A stretch of 64,000 nt of DNA from Vicugna pacos (lineage: Eukaryota > Chordata > Mammalia > Artiodactyla > Camelidae): the NCBI RefSeq assembly GCF_048564905.1, contig NC_133010.1, forward strand, positions 14,501,782-14,565,781. The letters run 5' to 3'. The position numbers and the translations under genes are program-made. Under the pieces are notes generated by a model. It was given only the letters and a program-made list of their open reading frames with translations, searched no databases and was not told where the DNA came from. Position 1 is the stretch's first letter. The number at the start of each line of letters is the position of its first letter. Below, piece after piece: positions 1 to 11,830 of this stretch.

Positions 1-214
1 TTCATTTGATTGCATGCTTCACTTCATTTAATAAAACTCATTATCAACATCAAATATTTCAATACAGTAGGCAGAAAAATAGCAGAAACATTTTCATTTT
101 CATAAGTAGCATATGCAACAATTGCATATTTTTATTGGCTAAAGAATCCAAATGAGGCAAAATGTAAAAATACAAGGCAAATAGTATTACAAAAAAGAGA
201 CCATTCAATTCTTT

Positions 215-330
215 GAGCTAATGATACTCATAAATATTTAGCGAGTACTTACTATATATGTGCTGGGCTCCTATAAAGTAGGGCCCCTTCTTATATTTGC
301 TTTTTAGATGTGAAAAGTAAGGTTTGGGCC
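215..330 (+). repeat. MIR SINE remnant (weak)
   Basis: The stretch around 238-272 reads like the MIR core phrase for a middle segment (agcgagtacttactatatat, then gtgctggg). The rest is too diverged to align by eye. MIRs are ancient tRNA-derived SINEs shared by all mammals, long inactive. Confidence 0.45.
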
Positions 331-1949
331 TGTTGTTTATTAATAAAGACAGAAACAGTATTCACAGTTTAAAGCCCCAAATTTTCATAATTTGGATATC
401 TAGAAAATGTTATTTTTTTCTCATTCACATTGTGATGTGCTTTGCAGGAAGAGCCAGTGCACTTACATTGAGAAATTTCACATTTGTTACTTGATTAAAA
501 TGCATTATGGGTTAATTTTGGGGTAACTAAGGCCGATCCGAATTTTAAAAATTATAATGAATGAATTTTGCATGGAAATATCATTTCAGGAAAACAGCAT
601 CACTAAATAAAAACAATTTTCTGCTCTATTATGCACACAGAGTCCATAAACCTTTTATGTGAATCTGAGGACAAAATTTTATCCATAAATCTCTTAGAAC
701 AAAACAGGCAAATAAAACTCCGTAACACTCTCATCTTTTCTCCTCTTGTAAATCACAAATGGAGTTTTTTTTTTTAATCCATTTGGACAACAGCCACTGT
801 ACCGATTTAATCTGACCTCTTGGCAAATAGCAGTAAGCACACATCCCTGAATAGCAGCTAATTTTTCACTGTTTGCCATCCCATGTGCTGTCAAACATCT
901 ACTGTCTGAACAATGCACTCTAACACTGAGCCATGTCACACTGACCTTGGGAAGCAGCTTTGCTAATGAGTGACAGGAGACCAATGAACTGTGGAAAGTC
1001 TCTCTTGATAAAGTCATAAAATGAGTTTTACAAGAAGTCAGTTCTTATGCCCCTTTTTATATAAACATCAGAAGCCACAGTACCCTTATCCCACCCACAC
1101 AGGTCCAGGACAACAGGATCCTAAATAGTTCCTGATTGGGCTCTGAACCTGGAACGTGCTCAAAACGTTGCCAGCTGCCAGCTTGCGTGTCTCATATTGT
1201 CAAGACCAAATGCACTGAATAAATTGGACAAGAAGGTGACCATTCTAGTCCGTGCTGATATCCTCATTTTGTGGCTCTCACTCAAAAGCATTCACTTCAC
1301 ATTATGTTGACAGGGAGCTTTTGATTCACAACAATCTTGCAGTTTTATCAGTTGTCAACTTGATAAAAATAATAACTGCTTCAGTATTATAAAGTTCAGA
1401 CTTCTAGCTCTGCATAAGGCAACACATGTCTCACACCAGCCTTCAAGTATCATCAAAAATATTGTTCAACTGAATACTCCTGAACACTATCATGTCCATT
1501 TCCTTACAAAGTAATCATCACACCATCACTTGTACAAGGACTAATACTTGATCTTTTAGAAAACTTATTGAACTATGCCATCATTAAATTTAGAGTTTTC
1601 ATAGAAACTAGGCTTTAACTTGCAAATATATGGTACTCTTCTGTGATTTTTCAAATAGCCAAGAAAGTACTGAAAACTTAATTTTAATAATTTAGAACTT
1701 ATTATCATATGCACTGCAAAGTTAAAATTATTTAAAGTGAATGAATGATCAGTTGGTCTGATCCAGCATTTTGAGCATTTAGGAAATGCTAAAGGTTAAA
1801 ATCGGATAGTCAAAGGAAAGGTAATTATATATGCTAATGTTGCTTCTGTCTCACTGCAAAACTATTTTCTACTTTGCTGTAAGGTCATTTACCAGACAAA
1901 TATACATCTTTCAGGCCAATATGTAATAATAGCTGAAAGTCACAAAGAA
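331..1949. other. Unique AT-rich DNA, no gene seen
   Basis: I see no exon, repeat family or RNA gene here. The part at about 500-1020 has less simple sequence and a more balanced composition than its surroundings, with several homeodomain-type AATTA or TAAT cores and a TGACAG motif near 970. It could be conserved non-coding DNA, but this cannot be tested from one sequence. The 107-codon minus-strand frame at 694-1017 has no recognisable domain. Confidence 0.5.
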
Positions 1950-2070
1950 CTAATAGATTCATATAATTTTTCTCACTTTAATCCTTTTTGTGAGGGAGAT
2001 ATTATTTATTGTCCCCATTTTCCAAAGGAGAGAGGAAACATACAAATAGCTTTAAACTCTTCAGAAGTCC
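1950..2070 (+). repeat. MIR SINE remnant
   Basis: The phrase 'tgtccccattttccaaagga' with a following purine-rich segment matches the MIR 3' half (ccccattttacagatgagga in the consensus as remembered). Short and diverged. Confidence 0.6.
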
Positions 2071-2339
2071 TCAAATGCTTATTAAATAAAGGTTAAAACC
2101 ATTATTAAGGACATAAGCTGTTTACAGTCAGGTTCCCGAAGACTTCCCTGGCTTGATTTCTGCCACCCTTCTCCCCACACTGCCACTTTCTCTAATGAAA
2201 TAAATGAATACCTGAATTAAAATGAAATAATAACTCCTCATTCTAGATGTCAAGATGAAATCATGATTTTTACGCCTTCATTCATCGTGCTTCCAAAGCC
2301 TGAAATATATGGGACCTAATGCCTGTTGAAAACAGACAT

Positions 2340-2600
2340 TCCAATATTTCAAGACACAGTTCAAAGGTCACTTGCTGTCTGAAGTGGACCTGCCTCCTGC
2401 GTGAGTTGTCTCCTTTCCTTCCTTCTTTGCCTTCTTTTCCTGTGTACTGTGCAACATTTTAGTGGCCTTATTTGTTTAAATGTTGATTTATTTTCCTGGA
2501 ACATTTCTCTTTTGAGGGCAGGGACAAGGTCTTTATAGTTTTTGTATCCTCAGCACCAGGCTAAATGTTAGGCCATAGTTTATAGTGCATTAAATGCTGT
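2340..2600 (+). repeat. LINE L2 3' end
   Basis: The order of phrases follows the L2 3' untranslated region: a 'caaaggtcacttgctgtctg' block, a pyrimidine-rich middle, then 'gagggcagggacaaggtctt', 'cctcagcaccaggc' and a terminal short-repeat tail. L2 is an ancient non-LTR retrotransposon that was active before the eutherian radiation. Confidence 0.75.
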
Positions 2601-3924
2601 TACATTACAACAGCAAATGCTATAGGGTACAAAGTACACCATGCAACATTGGCTCAAAAGGGTGGTTGACAAAGAAACAGGGACTCCCAGTTTAAGAAGG
2701 TCCTAGGTAACTAATTTCTGTGACAGTATTTATTAGAATGTGAAGGGAAAAGAACTTGGTTTTCAAGTCAAAGCAAAACTTAAAAATATAAACAAGTGAA
2801 AAACAACTACAAAAAATTCTTTTGACAAAGTTTGCTTTAATTACATGACCTCTGTGAGGTACTGGTTTCCTGGAGTTTATTTTTAAGCTCAGTTTTGTAT
2901 TTTTTTCTAATTTCTTTTAAAGGTCTTTACTTGGCAACACCGCCTTATACTGAACCCAAGATGCGTTCCATCCAACGCTAGGAATTATTTTACTCAAATG
3001 TTTCTGGACTCAAGACCTCAAGCTCTTATTTTTACTTATTCCTACTTTGCCTTCTGATCTTTTCACTGATGGAAATTGTCCCTCTAATCCACTGGGATTT
3101 TCATTAATTTTAATGTGTCCATTCTGTGAGTTATTGCCTTTTATTGCCAAAATATCCTTTTCTTTATTGCCTTTTCTTTTAGAAAGAAGGCTGTGTGTGT
3201 GTGTGTTTGCAAGATTAACTCCTGATACTTACGATCTGCATCTTTATTCTATGTAAAAAAAATATTCATTAATCAGGATGTCAAAAGATGCTATTTTCCT
3301 AGCACAGTAAGTGTTTTTCCACTGTCTGACTTCTGAAATATAGTGGCTCCATTGCTGAATGACCTGAAACCTATATGGTGGTATGATATTAATCATTGTG
3401 AGAGGTAAAGCCCACAAAATTGTAAGTTGAAGATAAGCCTGTTTGGGGGGCAATTCACTATTCAGACTTTGTATGCATGCTGAGAGTAATTTCTATTGCA
3501 CAGTGTGACAATAACATATTCATATATGGGACAGAAGAACTCGGACTCAGTGTTCTAGACAGAAATTTACAACTAGCCATAGAATCAGCACCTTATGGCA
3601 GGAACATTTTAATGCAAGACGCAAGTTGGAATTGGAGCCTTCTAATTCCATCAGGTTCTTTCTGCCTGCTATTAAATTTTTTTGTTTGTTTTGTTTTTGT
3701 TTTTGCTTTTGTTTTGTTTCACTTTTACTTAAAATTTCTCTAGCTGACGTTAAGTCTCCATGAGATTAACAGAAAATGAATCCCGAATAAGCAAAAGTTT
3801 CAATGAAGGAATAGATTTAGGACTTAGGTGTTTTAAAGAAAACAAAATTTCTTCACCTAATAAACCTTGAGTGGTATCTTTTAAAACTAATAATTCAAAT
3901 GCATGAGTTATACAAAACCTCTAG
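2601..3924. other. Unique AT-rich DNA with a TTTTG-rich tract
   Basis: No gene or identifiable transposon was found. A T-rich (TTTTG)n-like tract lies at about 3677-3720 and a short (GT)n at about 3190. Small open frames here (for example 3477-3743) are low-complexity at their ends and carry no domain. Confidence 0.5.
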
Positions 3925-4400
3925 TGTATCAGTCATGGCCCTAGAAGGGAACCATATCCAACTCAGATGGTTCAAGAGCCTTTAATCAGAGGGGCTACTT
4001 ATAGAAGTGTGGACAGTATTAAGGGAAAGAGAAAGAACATTGCACACCAGAGACCAGAGACTACCAACAGCAGCGGGAAGTGACTAACAACTTTAGGTCT
4101 GAAGGGACAAGGGTGGGATAGTGCTACAGTGCAAGATGGAGCCAAGAGTTGAGGATGAGGGTGACCTGGCAGGAGCCACAGCCTTGGGCGGGGAGGACAT
4201 ATGTTACAACCATGGCCTGAGCAGAGGCAGCAGGGAAGAACCAGCACAGCCTCTTTCCCTTTCTGCCCTCCAATCTCCCCCCGGGTCTTCGGACTGAGCA
4301 CCCCGAGAGAAAGCAAGAGAATGAGAAACAGCTCCGGGCAGCAGGCCAGGCATGGTGGTGGGGCAGAGCAGTATCAGCACTGCCTAGCGTCATTTTAACA
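3925..4400 (-). repeat. Possible solitary LTR fossil (ERVL/MaLR-like)
   Basis: The plus-strand left edge 'tgtatcagtcatggccctag' followed by 'ttcaagagcctttaatcaga' resembles the reverse complement of old mammalian LTR 3' ends, where an AATAAA-type signal sits near the end. The block is GC-richer than its flanks and a TG...CA frame can be drawn from 3925 to about 4400. No convincing target-site duplication was found. Similar left edges occur near 25908 and 56724. It looks eutherian in age and clearly broken. Confidence 0.35.
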
Positions 4401-4554
4401 TTTCAGACTGCAAACATTCTCTCTTTGTTCTGATCCTTAACTCTTTCCAGGGATGATCTGGGAAATAATTTTTGAATGAAAACATGTTTTGTGCTGTGGA
4501 ATCTGGAGCGATATTCCTTAAGGAATTTTATTTGCATGTTTCATAAAATGAGAC

Positions 4555-4835
4555 AACATTCTTCCCACTGAATCCAATGACTCCCTTCAGTGACAGCGCT
4601 TACCTCAGCTTCCTGCATTAGCCACCTCTCCGCTCCAGCACAGCTGTCATGGCTGAATTCCATGTCTTTTCCCTTATGTCCCTGTTTCTGGTAAGAATAT
4701 CATCCAGGCCTAAATGTAAACTCCTGTGAAAGCATGCTCTTTTCTAATTGGCTTTCGGCTTAACTGCAACACCCAGCCCAGTATCTGATACATGGAAAGA
4801 TTATTATAAAGAACTATTCAATAAGTAAACGGATT
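4555..4835 (+). repeat. Probable LINE L2 3' fragment
   Basis: The order resembles a diverged L2 3' end: a pyrimidine-rich leader, 'taaactcctgtgaaagcatg' in the place of the usual 'taagctccatgagggcag', then 'cccagcccagtatctgatac' and a terminal 'ttcaataagtaaac'. The divergence makes the call moderate. Confidence 0.55.
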
Positions 4836-5504
4836 CACGATTTCATAAATTTCTATGTTAATTTTGACTGCTCTTCCTTTCTTGTCCCTCATATCTACTT
4901 GTTTTAGATTTTGTCAATGATCTTTCAAATTTATCATTTGTATTCCCACTATCTCAATCATAACTTATACCTTTATTAAATTTCTTTTCTGATATTGCAA
5001 AATCTTCTGTAACTACTTATTTCCATTCTTTTCTAATCTTAGAAATTCTACCCAAAGCATCAGGGTTAATTTGCCAAAACTGCAGGTCAAAATTCGAATT
5101 CTGTAATTATCCAAAACAGAAAACCAGAAAGCTGGAAAAAAGTGCATAAATTTTTAATTAAAGTTGAATGATAGACCCACAGGTTTTTACCATTTTTCTT
5201 GTTTGTCAGCATTTTCTACATCTTATACAATTATTTTGTATTAATTAGTAATAAATAATAAAATTAATAAAACAGCCTTGTTCCTTAATTGGTTTTTATA
5301 TAGAACTATTGATACATTGGTCATTCAATGGATTATGAGGGACCAGAAAAAGACATGTCATAGACGAGTGTTGGAAATAATACACTTTATTGGGAATTGA
5401 GTAAAAGCTAGTTTATAATAATTCAATTAATATATTTCAATTATCTCCTTTGATGATAAATCTGTTGATTAAAGCTTTTGAAGCGAAGTCCTAGTTTTCT
5501 CTTT
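4836..5504. other. Unique AT-rich DNA, nothing identified
   Basis: Very AT-rich sequence without a recognisable repeat, exon or RNA gene. Confidence 0.5.
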
Positions 5505-6190
5505 TTGATTCAACATCTACATAGATCAATCATAGTGTCTGCTATGTTCTAGGAATTGTTTTACATACTAAGAATACAGCCAAGTTCCCTGACTTTATGG
5601 GCCTTTATTTAGTGAGGGAAAACACATTAAACACCAAGTTATTAAATAAGACCACTTCAGAGGATAATACAGAAAAAAACAAACTGACTAAGGTGATAAT
5701 GTATGTGGGGCAGGAGGGAATGCTGCTTTAGACTCAGTGGTCAGGGAAAGCTTTTCTGAGAAGCCAGTCACGTAAAAGTGGGGCATGGCAATCTAAGGAA
5801 AATGTTAAGGTGAACAGTTTATAATTCATCTCCTTAGTACAGTAAAAATGGAAGGGATGTTTATGCCGAGGGAAAAACAAGGGCAAAGACCCTGGGGTGG
5901 CAACAAACTAAAGAAACAGAATTCATGGAACAGTACATAGAAACAGAGAAGGAGAATGAGAGAGGGAGAGAGAGAGAGATGAAAAAAAGAGAAAGAAAGA
6001 GATGCAAGAAGTTGAAGCTTGAGAGAAAGACAGGGAACTAACTGGTCATGTGGGGGCTTCTAGGCCATGATTAAAACATATATATATATTCATTCTAAGT
6101 CTGATGAGAATCCTTTAGAGGATTTCAAGCAGAGGAGTAGTGAAATCATACTCATGTTGTAAGACATCACTGGCTGCAAAAATAACAGAA
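5505..6190 (-). repeat. LINE L2, minus strand
   Basis: Read on the plus strand, the order is the reverse of an L2 3' region: 'gctatgttctaggaattgtt' (from the L2 3' end), then 'ggtcagggaaagcttttctg', 'gggcaaagaccctggggtgg', 'cttctaggccatgattaaaa' and 'gtaagacatcactggctgca'. Each phrase has a counterpart in the L2 consensus as I remember it. A GA-rich simple tract at about 5945-6003 interrupts it. No target-site duplication is expected at this age. Confidence 0.75.
5945..6003. repeat. GA-rich simple repeat
   Basis: A run of gaga, gggaga and gaaa units expanded within the L2 remnant. It is purine-only over most of its length. Confidence 0.8.
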
Positions 6191-8255
6191 AGTCAAGAGA
6201 AGAAGTTGAGCAATCAGGGTGGAAGCTACAGAGTTCATCTAGGGAAATGACACAGTGGCCCGTGCACACAGCTCAGAACAGAGCTCAAGACCACTGGTTG
6301 GTTTCAACATTGGAGTCAATGTATTGAAATCAATGTATTGAAGTTTATTAGAGGTGTCACTTTCTAAAGAACTGTTACTGGTACAGGGCCAAAAAGCATA
6401 GTTATTCTGCTTTATTTATTGAGATGCTTGGGATGAGGAAAAAGAAGGAAGAAAGATGAAAATGTCCAGTGAAAATGCCTTACAAAATTTATCTGGGGGA
6501 ATTTTACGCTTTCATTACCTCTGGCCCTGTTCCCAGCACTTATTTATTTATGTGATGCTAAAATATGTGAACCAAAAAAAATTATATTATCAACTCAAAG
6601 TTTTCTTAAATGATGTCAAACATCTACTACTAAATATTAAATATATAAATAGAAAGATACGATATTTCTATTAAATATATTGATATCCATTTAATGAAAT
6701 CTGAAAGTTTAATATAAAATAATAAAACTATTCATTGAATGCCTTTTAAAACTTTTTTCAGGAAATTTTGGTATTATGGAGAGAGAACAAATGACTTTAT
6801 TTTAAATGGCATTAAATATAGTTAAAATATATCAAATTGTCAAGTTTTTAATTCTCTAAAGTATTGATTTTGTGAGCTTTGTTTTATAAATTCCTATATC
6901 TTATTTATAGGCTATAAAATATTTTCAAAAGAACTAAGGTGAACACCCTCCTAAGGCTTGTTTTTTTCCCGTTAAAAAGAAAATCACTTCGTGATATTTT
7001 TCATTTTTCTTCCTTTGACTGACCTTGACTCGTCATTTCTGAGAATTAATGGAACTCAGTCACCTGAATTTTTCTCAATTCACATTTCACATTTCTCTAC
7101 TTCGGATTTCTTGACAAACACAGAAGTTACATGATTTATTTGAAAGGGAAAAAATGATCTCACATGTGGCATACAAAACTACATGTTGAAAAACAAAAAA
7201 AGCCTAGAAAAGAATAAAGTATATAATCGGTCACACTGATCAGTGACAGTGAAGAATTACTGTAGGGATTTCTGCCCCGTGCAAGTCCTTGCAGGGCTTC
7301 AGAATCAAGGTTCTAATTCAGGAAGAGGAGGCTACTTTGGTGTGATTTAAGGCTGTCAAAGTCTCTCCACACCCTGAATCCCCGCTTCCTGTTAGAATCA
7401 TGGAGCTGGAAATAGGCTTTAGAGAACAAAACCAGCTTTCTTAATTTTCCAGTTAGCAACCTGAGGCCCAACGTGGTGTGTGGAGGAGTTTACATTGGGT
7501 GAGCTGCTGGCACAGGTTTAAAGCCAGGCATACGTCCCCAGATGCCTTCCTCTGACCATTCTTTTTAGAGCTCATTATAGTATCTCTTCCCCCCAGTTCC
7601 TACAAAGGAATTTTGATTAAATATTTTCACTGATTTACTAGTCACATTGTGAGTTGTATCTCAACTCAAAATATAGGATATGACAAATATGAAGATTCTA
7701 CATAATTTCTTGCGATAGGAAACCAAATATATTAACCCATTATGAAAGAGGACCAAAAGATTTTGACTATCTACAACAGTGATGCAACAATTCATCTTTT
7801 TATCATCTTATACAACAAATAATCTAGAGGAGGTAGGCAGTTCCACGGTTGGTAAAATAATTGAATAATATTAGCACCCTAGATTGGCATCTCAGCCATT
7901 CCCTTGACTTTTTTTAACCTCATGATCACAACATAGCTGCTAGAGTTCCAGGTTTTGCATCTATATATTATGATATAAAATAGAGAAGACAAACATGGGC
8001 AAAATGAGGCTTTCTTTTGTCAAAGAGAAAGAAGACTCTTCTTACATATGATTGCCCAGAACTGGATCATATGCGCATTCATTCCTTCCTGTAGGGCTGG
8101 CTGGAAACTGTCTTTCAAAAGGGAAGATTGCTTTAAATTTATCATAGTGAGCATGTTGTCATCTGGACCCAAATAGGGATTCTCTTGGGGTGGGAAAGAA
8201 TGATTCTAAGTTAGGCAATTAACCATATTTGCCACACAATATAAGTGAAGCTTAA
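6191..8255. other. Unique AT-rich DNA, no gene seen
   Basis: No exon, RNA gene or firm repeat was found. A short piece near 7420-7530 ('caacctgaggcccaacgtgg') is faintly MIR-like but too weak to call. The 72-codon frame at 6456-6674 is AT-rich and has no domain. Confidence 0.45.
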
Positions 8256-8350
8256 AATGTTAAAAGAAGAGGATAATGGGTTCATGGGCATTCAATTTTC
8301 CCTGTTTTTTGCGTATGTTTAAAATTTTCCACATAGAAAGCCTAAATTTT
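8256..8350 (+). repeat. Ancient L1 (L1M) 3' end fragment, candidate
   Basis: 'gggttcatgggcattcaatt' followed by 'tgtttaaaattttccacata' and an A-rich end matches a 3' terminal phrase common in old mammalian L1 elements. It is short, so the subfamily is not resolvable. Confidence 0.5.
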
Positions 8351-8919
8351 TTTAAATCAGTAAATCTTAGAAAGTTGATTTAACATATACTCAAAAGTCA
8401 AAAAAAGTTTCACTTTACTTAAAAAAAATGAAATAATATAGGAGAGCAAAGAAAGAATAAAATAAAATAAAATGGGTCCCTTTCCAAGACTAAGGTGCCC
8501 TTGAAAGGCACAGTCACAGGAAACATGAAGAGCATCCTGCCTGTCCAGGGCCGTCTCCCATAAGCATTCATCATACAGTCCTGTCTCCGTCATCAGAAGC
8601 ACAAATTAAGAAGGAAGGGCAAGAGAGGGAAGGAACCTACACAGATTTGCTTCAGTGATGATGATCAGGTTCAGGAAAAGATTATCACTAAGTGACAGTC
8701 TTCTTCTTTTTTTTTTTCCATACCAGACCTCAAGAGCACTGGCTAGCACGTTGAATGAAAAGAACTAAGTAAAGAAGCTGGCCAGTGAAGCAACTTTATC
8801 ATCACAGAGATGCACTAAATCATACAATTATATGTCCGGCATACTAACAGTCTGAAAATGGAAACATGTATCAGTAAAAACAAAACAAAACAGGAATACA
8901 ACAACATTTTTCTAATGGC
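8351..8919. other. Unique DNA with (AAAAT)n and T-rich tracts
   Basis: There is a short (aaaat)n run near 8452-8473 and a poly-T near 8708. No gene was recognised; the small frames here are chance. Confidence 0.45.
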
Positions 8920-9015
8920 TGCATTTAGGTGGTATGACTATGGTGATTTCCCCTATATTTATCTATTTGCCAATTTTCTTTAATGATATGTATTGATTTT
9001 ATAATAAAAAGAAAA
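8920..9015 (+). repeat. Ancient L1 (L1M) 3' end fragment, candidate
   Basis: 'catttaggtggtatgactat', then 'ttgccaattttctttaatga' and a final 'ttttataataaaaagaaaag' resemble the last 100 bases of old L1 elements, including the A-rich tail at about 9000-9020. Confidence 0.5.
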
Positions 9016-10079
9016 GAAAAGCGAGAGGATGTTTCATGGATCAAAGAACTAAGAGAGGCATTTTTTTCTCGATGCAAGGCTGTACAGAGCAGAGACCTAG
9101 CAGTGTTCCTTTGATGAAAAGTATTTAAAGGAACACATAACACTGGTAAAGTCATCAAAAACAGAAATCAAAGCAAGAATAAAATCAAAGCACAGTTATA
9201 GTTCCAAATAGTGCCCATACTTAATAGCTACCTCATAGCATAATTATTAGTTTTTTGTGTTAGACATTTTTAGACTTACCTAAGAATTCTATTTGTGAGA
9301 ACTCTTTATAACATAAATTATACCTATATGGAAAGTGTAAATTCACCCTATGTACTATATTAAATAATAGTGATTACGAGTTTCTGAAACAAAAGCATCA
9401 TCTTCCTTTATATGGTAACATTATACTTATATACTTATACGTAAAATGTGGTTAAGTTAAAAATACATGTTCACATTCCTTATTTCTACTGCTTATGTAT
9501 CTGCATATATGTGCATGGTAATTGTAAATGAAGCTCAGTGATAATAGTCAATATATTTATAGTCTTTTGATTGCCACACTGTCTCTGATAGTAGACTATC
9601 TAAAAGTGTACTTCTTAAAAATGATACATAAACAGTATAGGAAAAGAAATCTCAGAAGCATACTATTCTTTACCAGGAGTTCATTATAAAGCAGGAAGAT
9701 GCTCATTGTAAACTATAAAAGCATGTGATCTATGCAAACATAGGAATGTATTCCTCAAGTACTGTACCACGAATAAATACCAGAAAATTAACATATATAG
9801 TCAGTGAGCACAACTTTTAAAAACTGCTAAAAAATAATTGATGACTAAGATACGTATACAGCCAAGGCATGAACTGAATCATATTGAGACCTAATGTTGA
9901 ATGAGAACTACCAAATTCATCTTTATTAGTTTTTACACTTTTTTTACAAATTGAATATTCAAGATATCCAGTCAAAGTTTAGCCCACACTTTAGAAGCTC
10001 ACGTGTGTTTTTAAGTAAATGTGATTATCTCCATTAAAACCACTTCAGGATAATGATTTTAAATGTGATTTTTTTTTCT
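9016..10079. other. Unique AT-rich DNA, nothing identified
   Basis: No repeat family, exon or RNA gene was recognised in this stretch. Confidence 0.45.
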
Positions 10080-10760
10080 ACGCTGAATTCGTTTTATCAC
10101 CCAGTGTATTGCCTTAATAATGTAATAATGAGCTCCATCTATGCTGCAATCAACAAGGCGGTGTGGCGTGCTCTTTTTAATCAAAGATGTCCTAAATGAG
10201 AGAAAATTAGATAGCGAGTAAGAATATGGATTGTTTTCATTATAAAGCTGGCATCGGCACTAATTAGATTGTGTATACACAACTACATATCAAAGCACAG
10301 GAATACATGTCATAAAATTCAACAGCAATTGGCTGACCTTCGGTCTCTTTTTCAGCAGTCCAGCTATGCCCTTTGTCGATTATTCTCCTGAACTTGCAGC
10401 AAGACACTGATTGCCAAATAAGTGCATGTAACGAACACGGCTGGTGGGACGCCATAAAACTGTTTCACCAGCCAGAGATGACAGCCTCTTAAAGGCACTG
10501 AGAGCTTTAATGGAAACAGTTCTGTTTACTTGCAGGAAGCAAGGCTTCTTGCTTGAAAAGACTAATCAATTCTTTCGGTTGCTAGAGAATTTAATTGAAG
10601 ACAACATCCAGAGGAGAAAATACTGTTCGGCTAGCTGATTCTCTTGCCATTCTGTCATATTAATTGGGATTGTCCTAATATTTTCGTTGTTGAATTCACT
10701 TGACAGAATCACTAAATTACATTAAAGTTGTTTAAGCATGAATTCGGTGAGAGGCAATCT
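10080..10760. promoter_or_regulatory. Candidate conserved non-coding (enhancer-like) island
   Basis: This is the longest stretch free of simple sequence and recognisable repeats in the first 20 kb. Composition is more balanced than the flanks, and TAAT-type homeodomain cores are dense: 'ctaattagatt' near 10260, 'tttaattgaag' near 10590 and 'attaattggga' near 10660. Several CpG sites survive (near 10089, 10165, 10254, 10434 and 10452), which is unusual for unconstrained mammalian intergenic DNA. A pyrimidine tract ending in cag near 10530 looks like a splice acceptor, but the 64-codon frame across it has no known domain. Function is inferred from composition only. It could simply be unique DNA. 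Confidence 0.35.
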
Positions 10761-11289
10761 TTTTAAATTTGAGCAATATGTAGAAAGCATGAAACTGATA
10801 TATTAGAAGGATAACTTCACAATTCTTTAACAATGCAATATGGCATCTACTTCCATCTACCAGTGAGGAGTGACCCTCACCTCACGCTCATATCCGTAAT
10901 ATGGGTACTTTGTTTTGAAGCAAATATTTACTCTGAAGCTGACATGGTATGTTTACTAACCATTTTCTACTATATTTTCTTTTCTCCTGTGAGGAGAGGG
11001 GTGGTAGTTTTACTTCTTTTGGACATGCCCAATTGTATAATTAACAGCAATAGATTAGTAAGGAACGCCGTTGCCAGAATGCAAAGAAAAAAACAATATT
11101 GAGGGAAAAAAGCCTCTATAACCTGCACACTACACCATTCCATCACTCTGTTAGGCACTGGTTCTGGAACCGTAAACTTTCCCAGTGGGGCTGCCATATG
11201 CTGAAACTCTAACTAAGGACAACTGGACAATGTCCTTCAACTGACTAACATCCAGGTGTGTTGTGCTCTGTGGCTTACTTTCCACCTAC
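10761..11289. other. Unique DNA, nothing identified
   Basis: No recognisable repeat or gene. The 89-codon plus frame (10833-11102) and the overlapping 75-codon minus frame (10970-11197) have no domain. Confidence 0.45.
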
Positions 11290-11830
11290 ACACTCAAAAG
11301 AGAAACTTGGGAGTCACAGAAAAGTCTCCTTGCGCTTTTAACATCAAGTCCTATAGCATTTATCTCTGACAGAGTTTTGAAACATCCTTGCATTATTTTG
11401 TTTGACTTCCAAGCCGTGTTGTGTCACATAGAGGCTGCGCCACCAGCCTTCACAATGCTGTTCCTCGCTTCTTCACACTGCCATTAAGTGACCTACTGAA
11501 CATTTACACCTGCATTTTAGCACCGTTTTGAAACTCCATGACTAAACCCCATATAGTGCCTATGAGTATAATCTAGGCTCTCCAGCATGGCTTACAGTGA
11601 CCTCTGTCATCTGATGCCCACTTACCACTACCTCCTGCCTTCATTCTATAGCTCCCCTACCAAGCACTTCGCTCAGCACCTGAACATACACCAGCATCTG
11701 GCTTGACTTCTTGCTTCCTCCATATTCTCCAGCCTCTTGAAAATGCCAGTGTTCCTGCTGCCCAGCGGCCTGAACTCCACTGCGGAAAACCAGATGCCTC
11801 TGCCACTGTGGTTCCCCAAAGATCTCATCT
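11290..11830 (+). repeat. LINE L2 fragment
   Basis: Pyrimidine-rich sequence in L2 3' region order: 'gaaactccatgactaaaccc', 'agcatggcttacagtgacct', 'ctaccaagcacttcgctcag' and 'ccatattctccagcctcttg'. The local GC rise and the lack of any exon structure fit an old L2. Confidence 0.6.

Noticed and set aside
3999-4393. Two overlapping minus-strand frames (105 and 89 residues)
   Set aside because: They arise from a local GC rise in an LTR-like fossil, and overlapping frames of equal quality argue against coding.
10444-10638. Exon with an upstream acceptor-like pyrimidine tract
   Set aside because: The acceptor-like sequence falls inside the frame rather than at its edge, and the peptide has no known relatives that I recognise.
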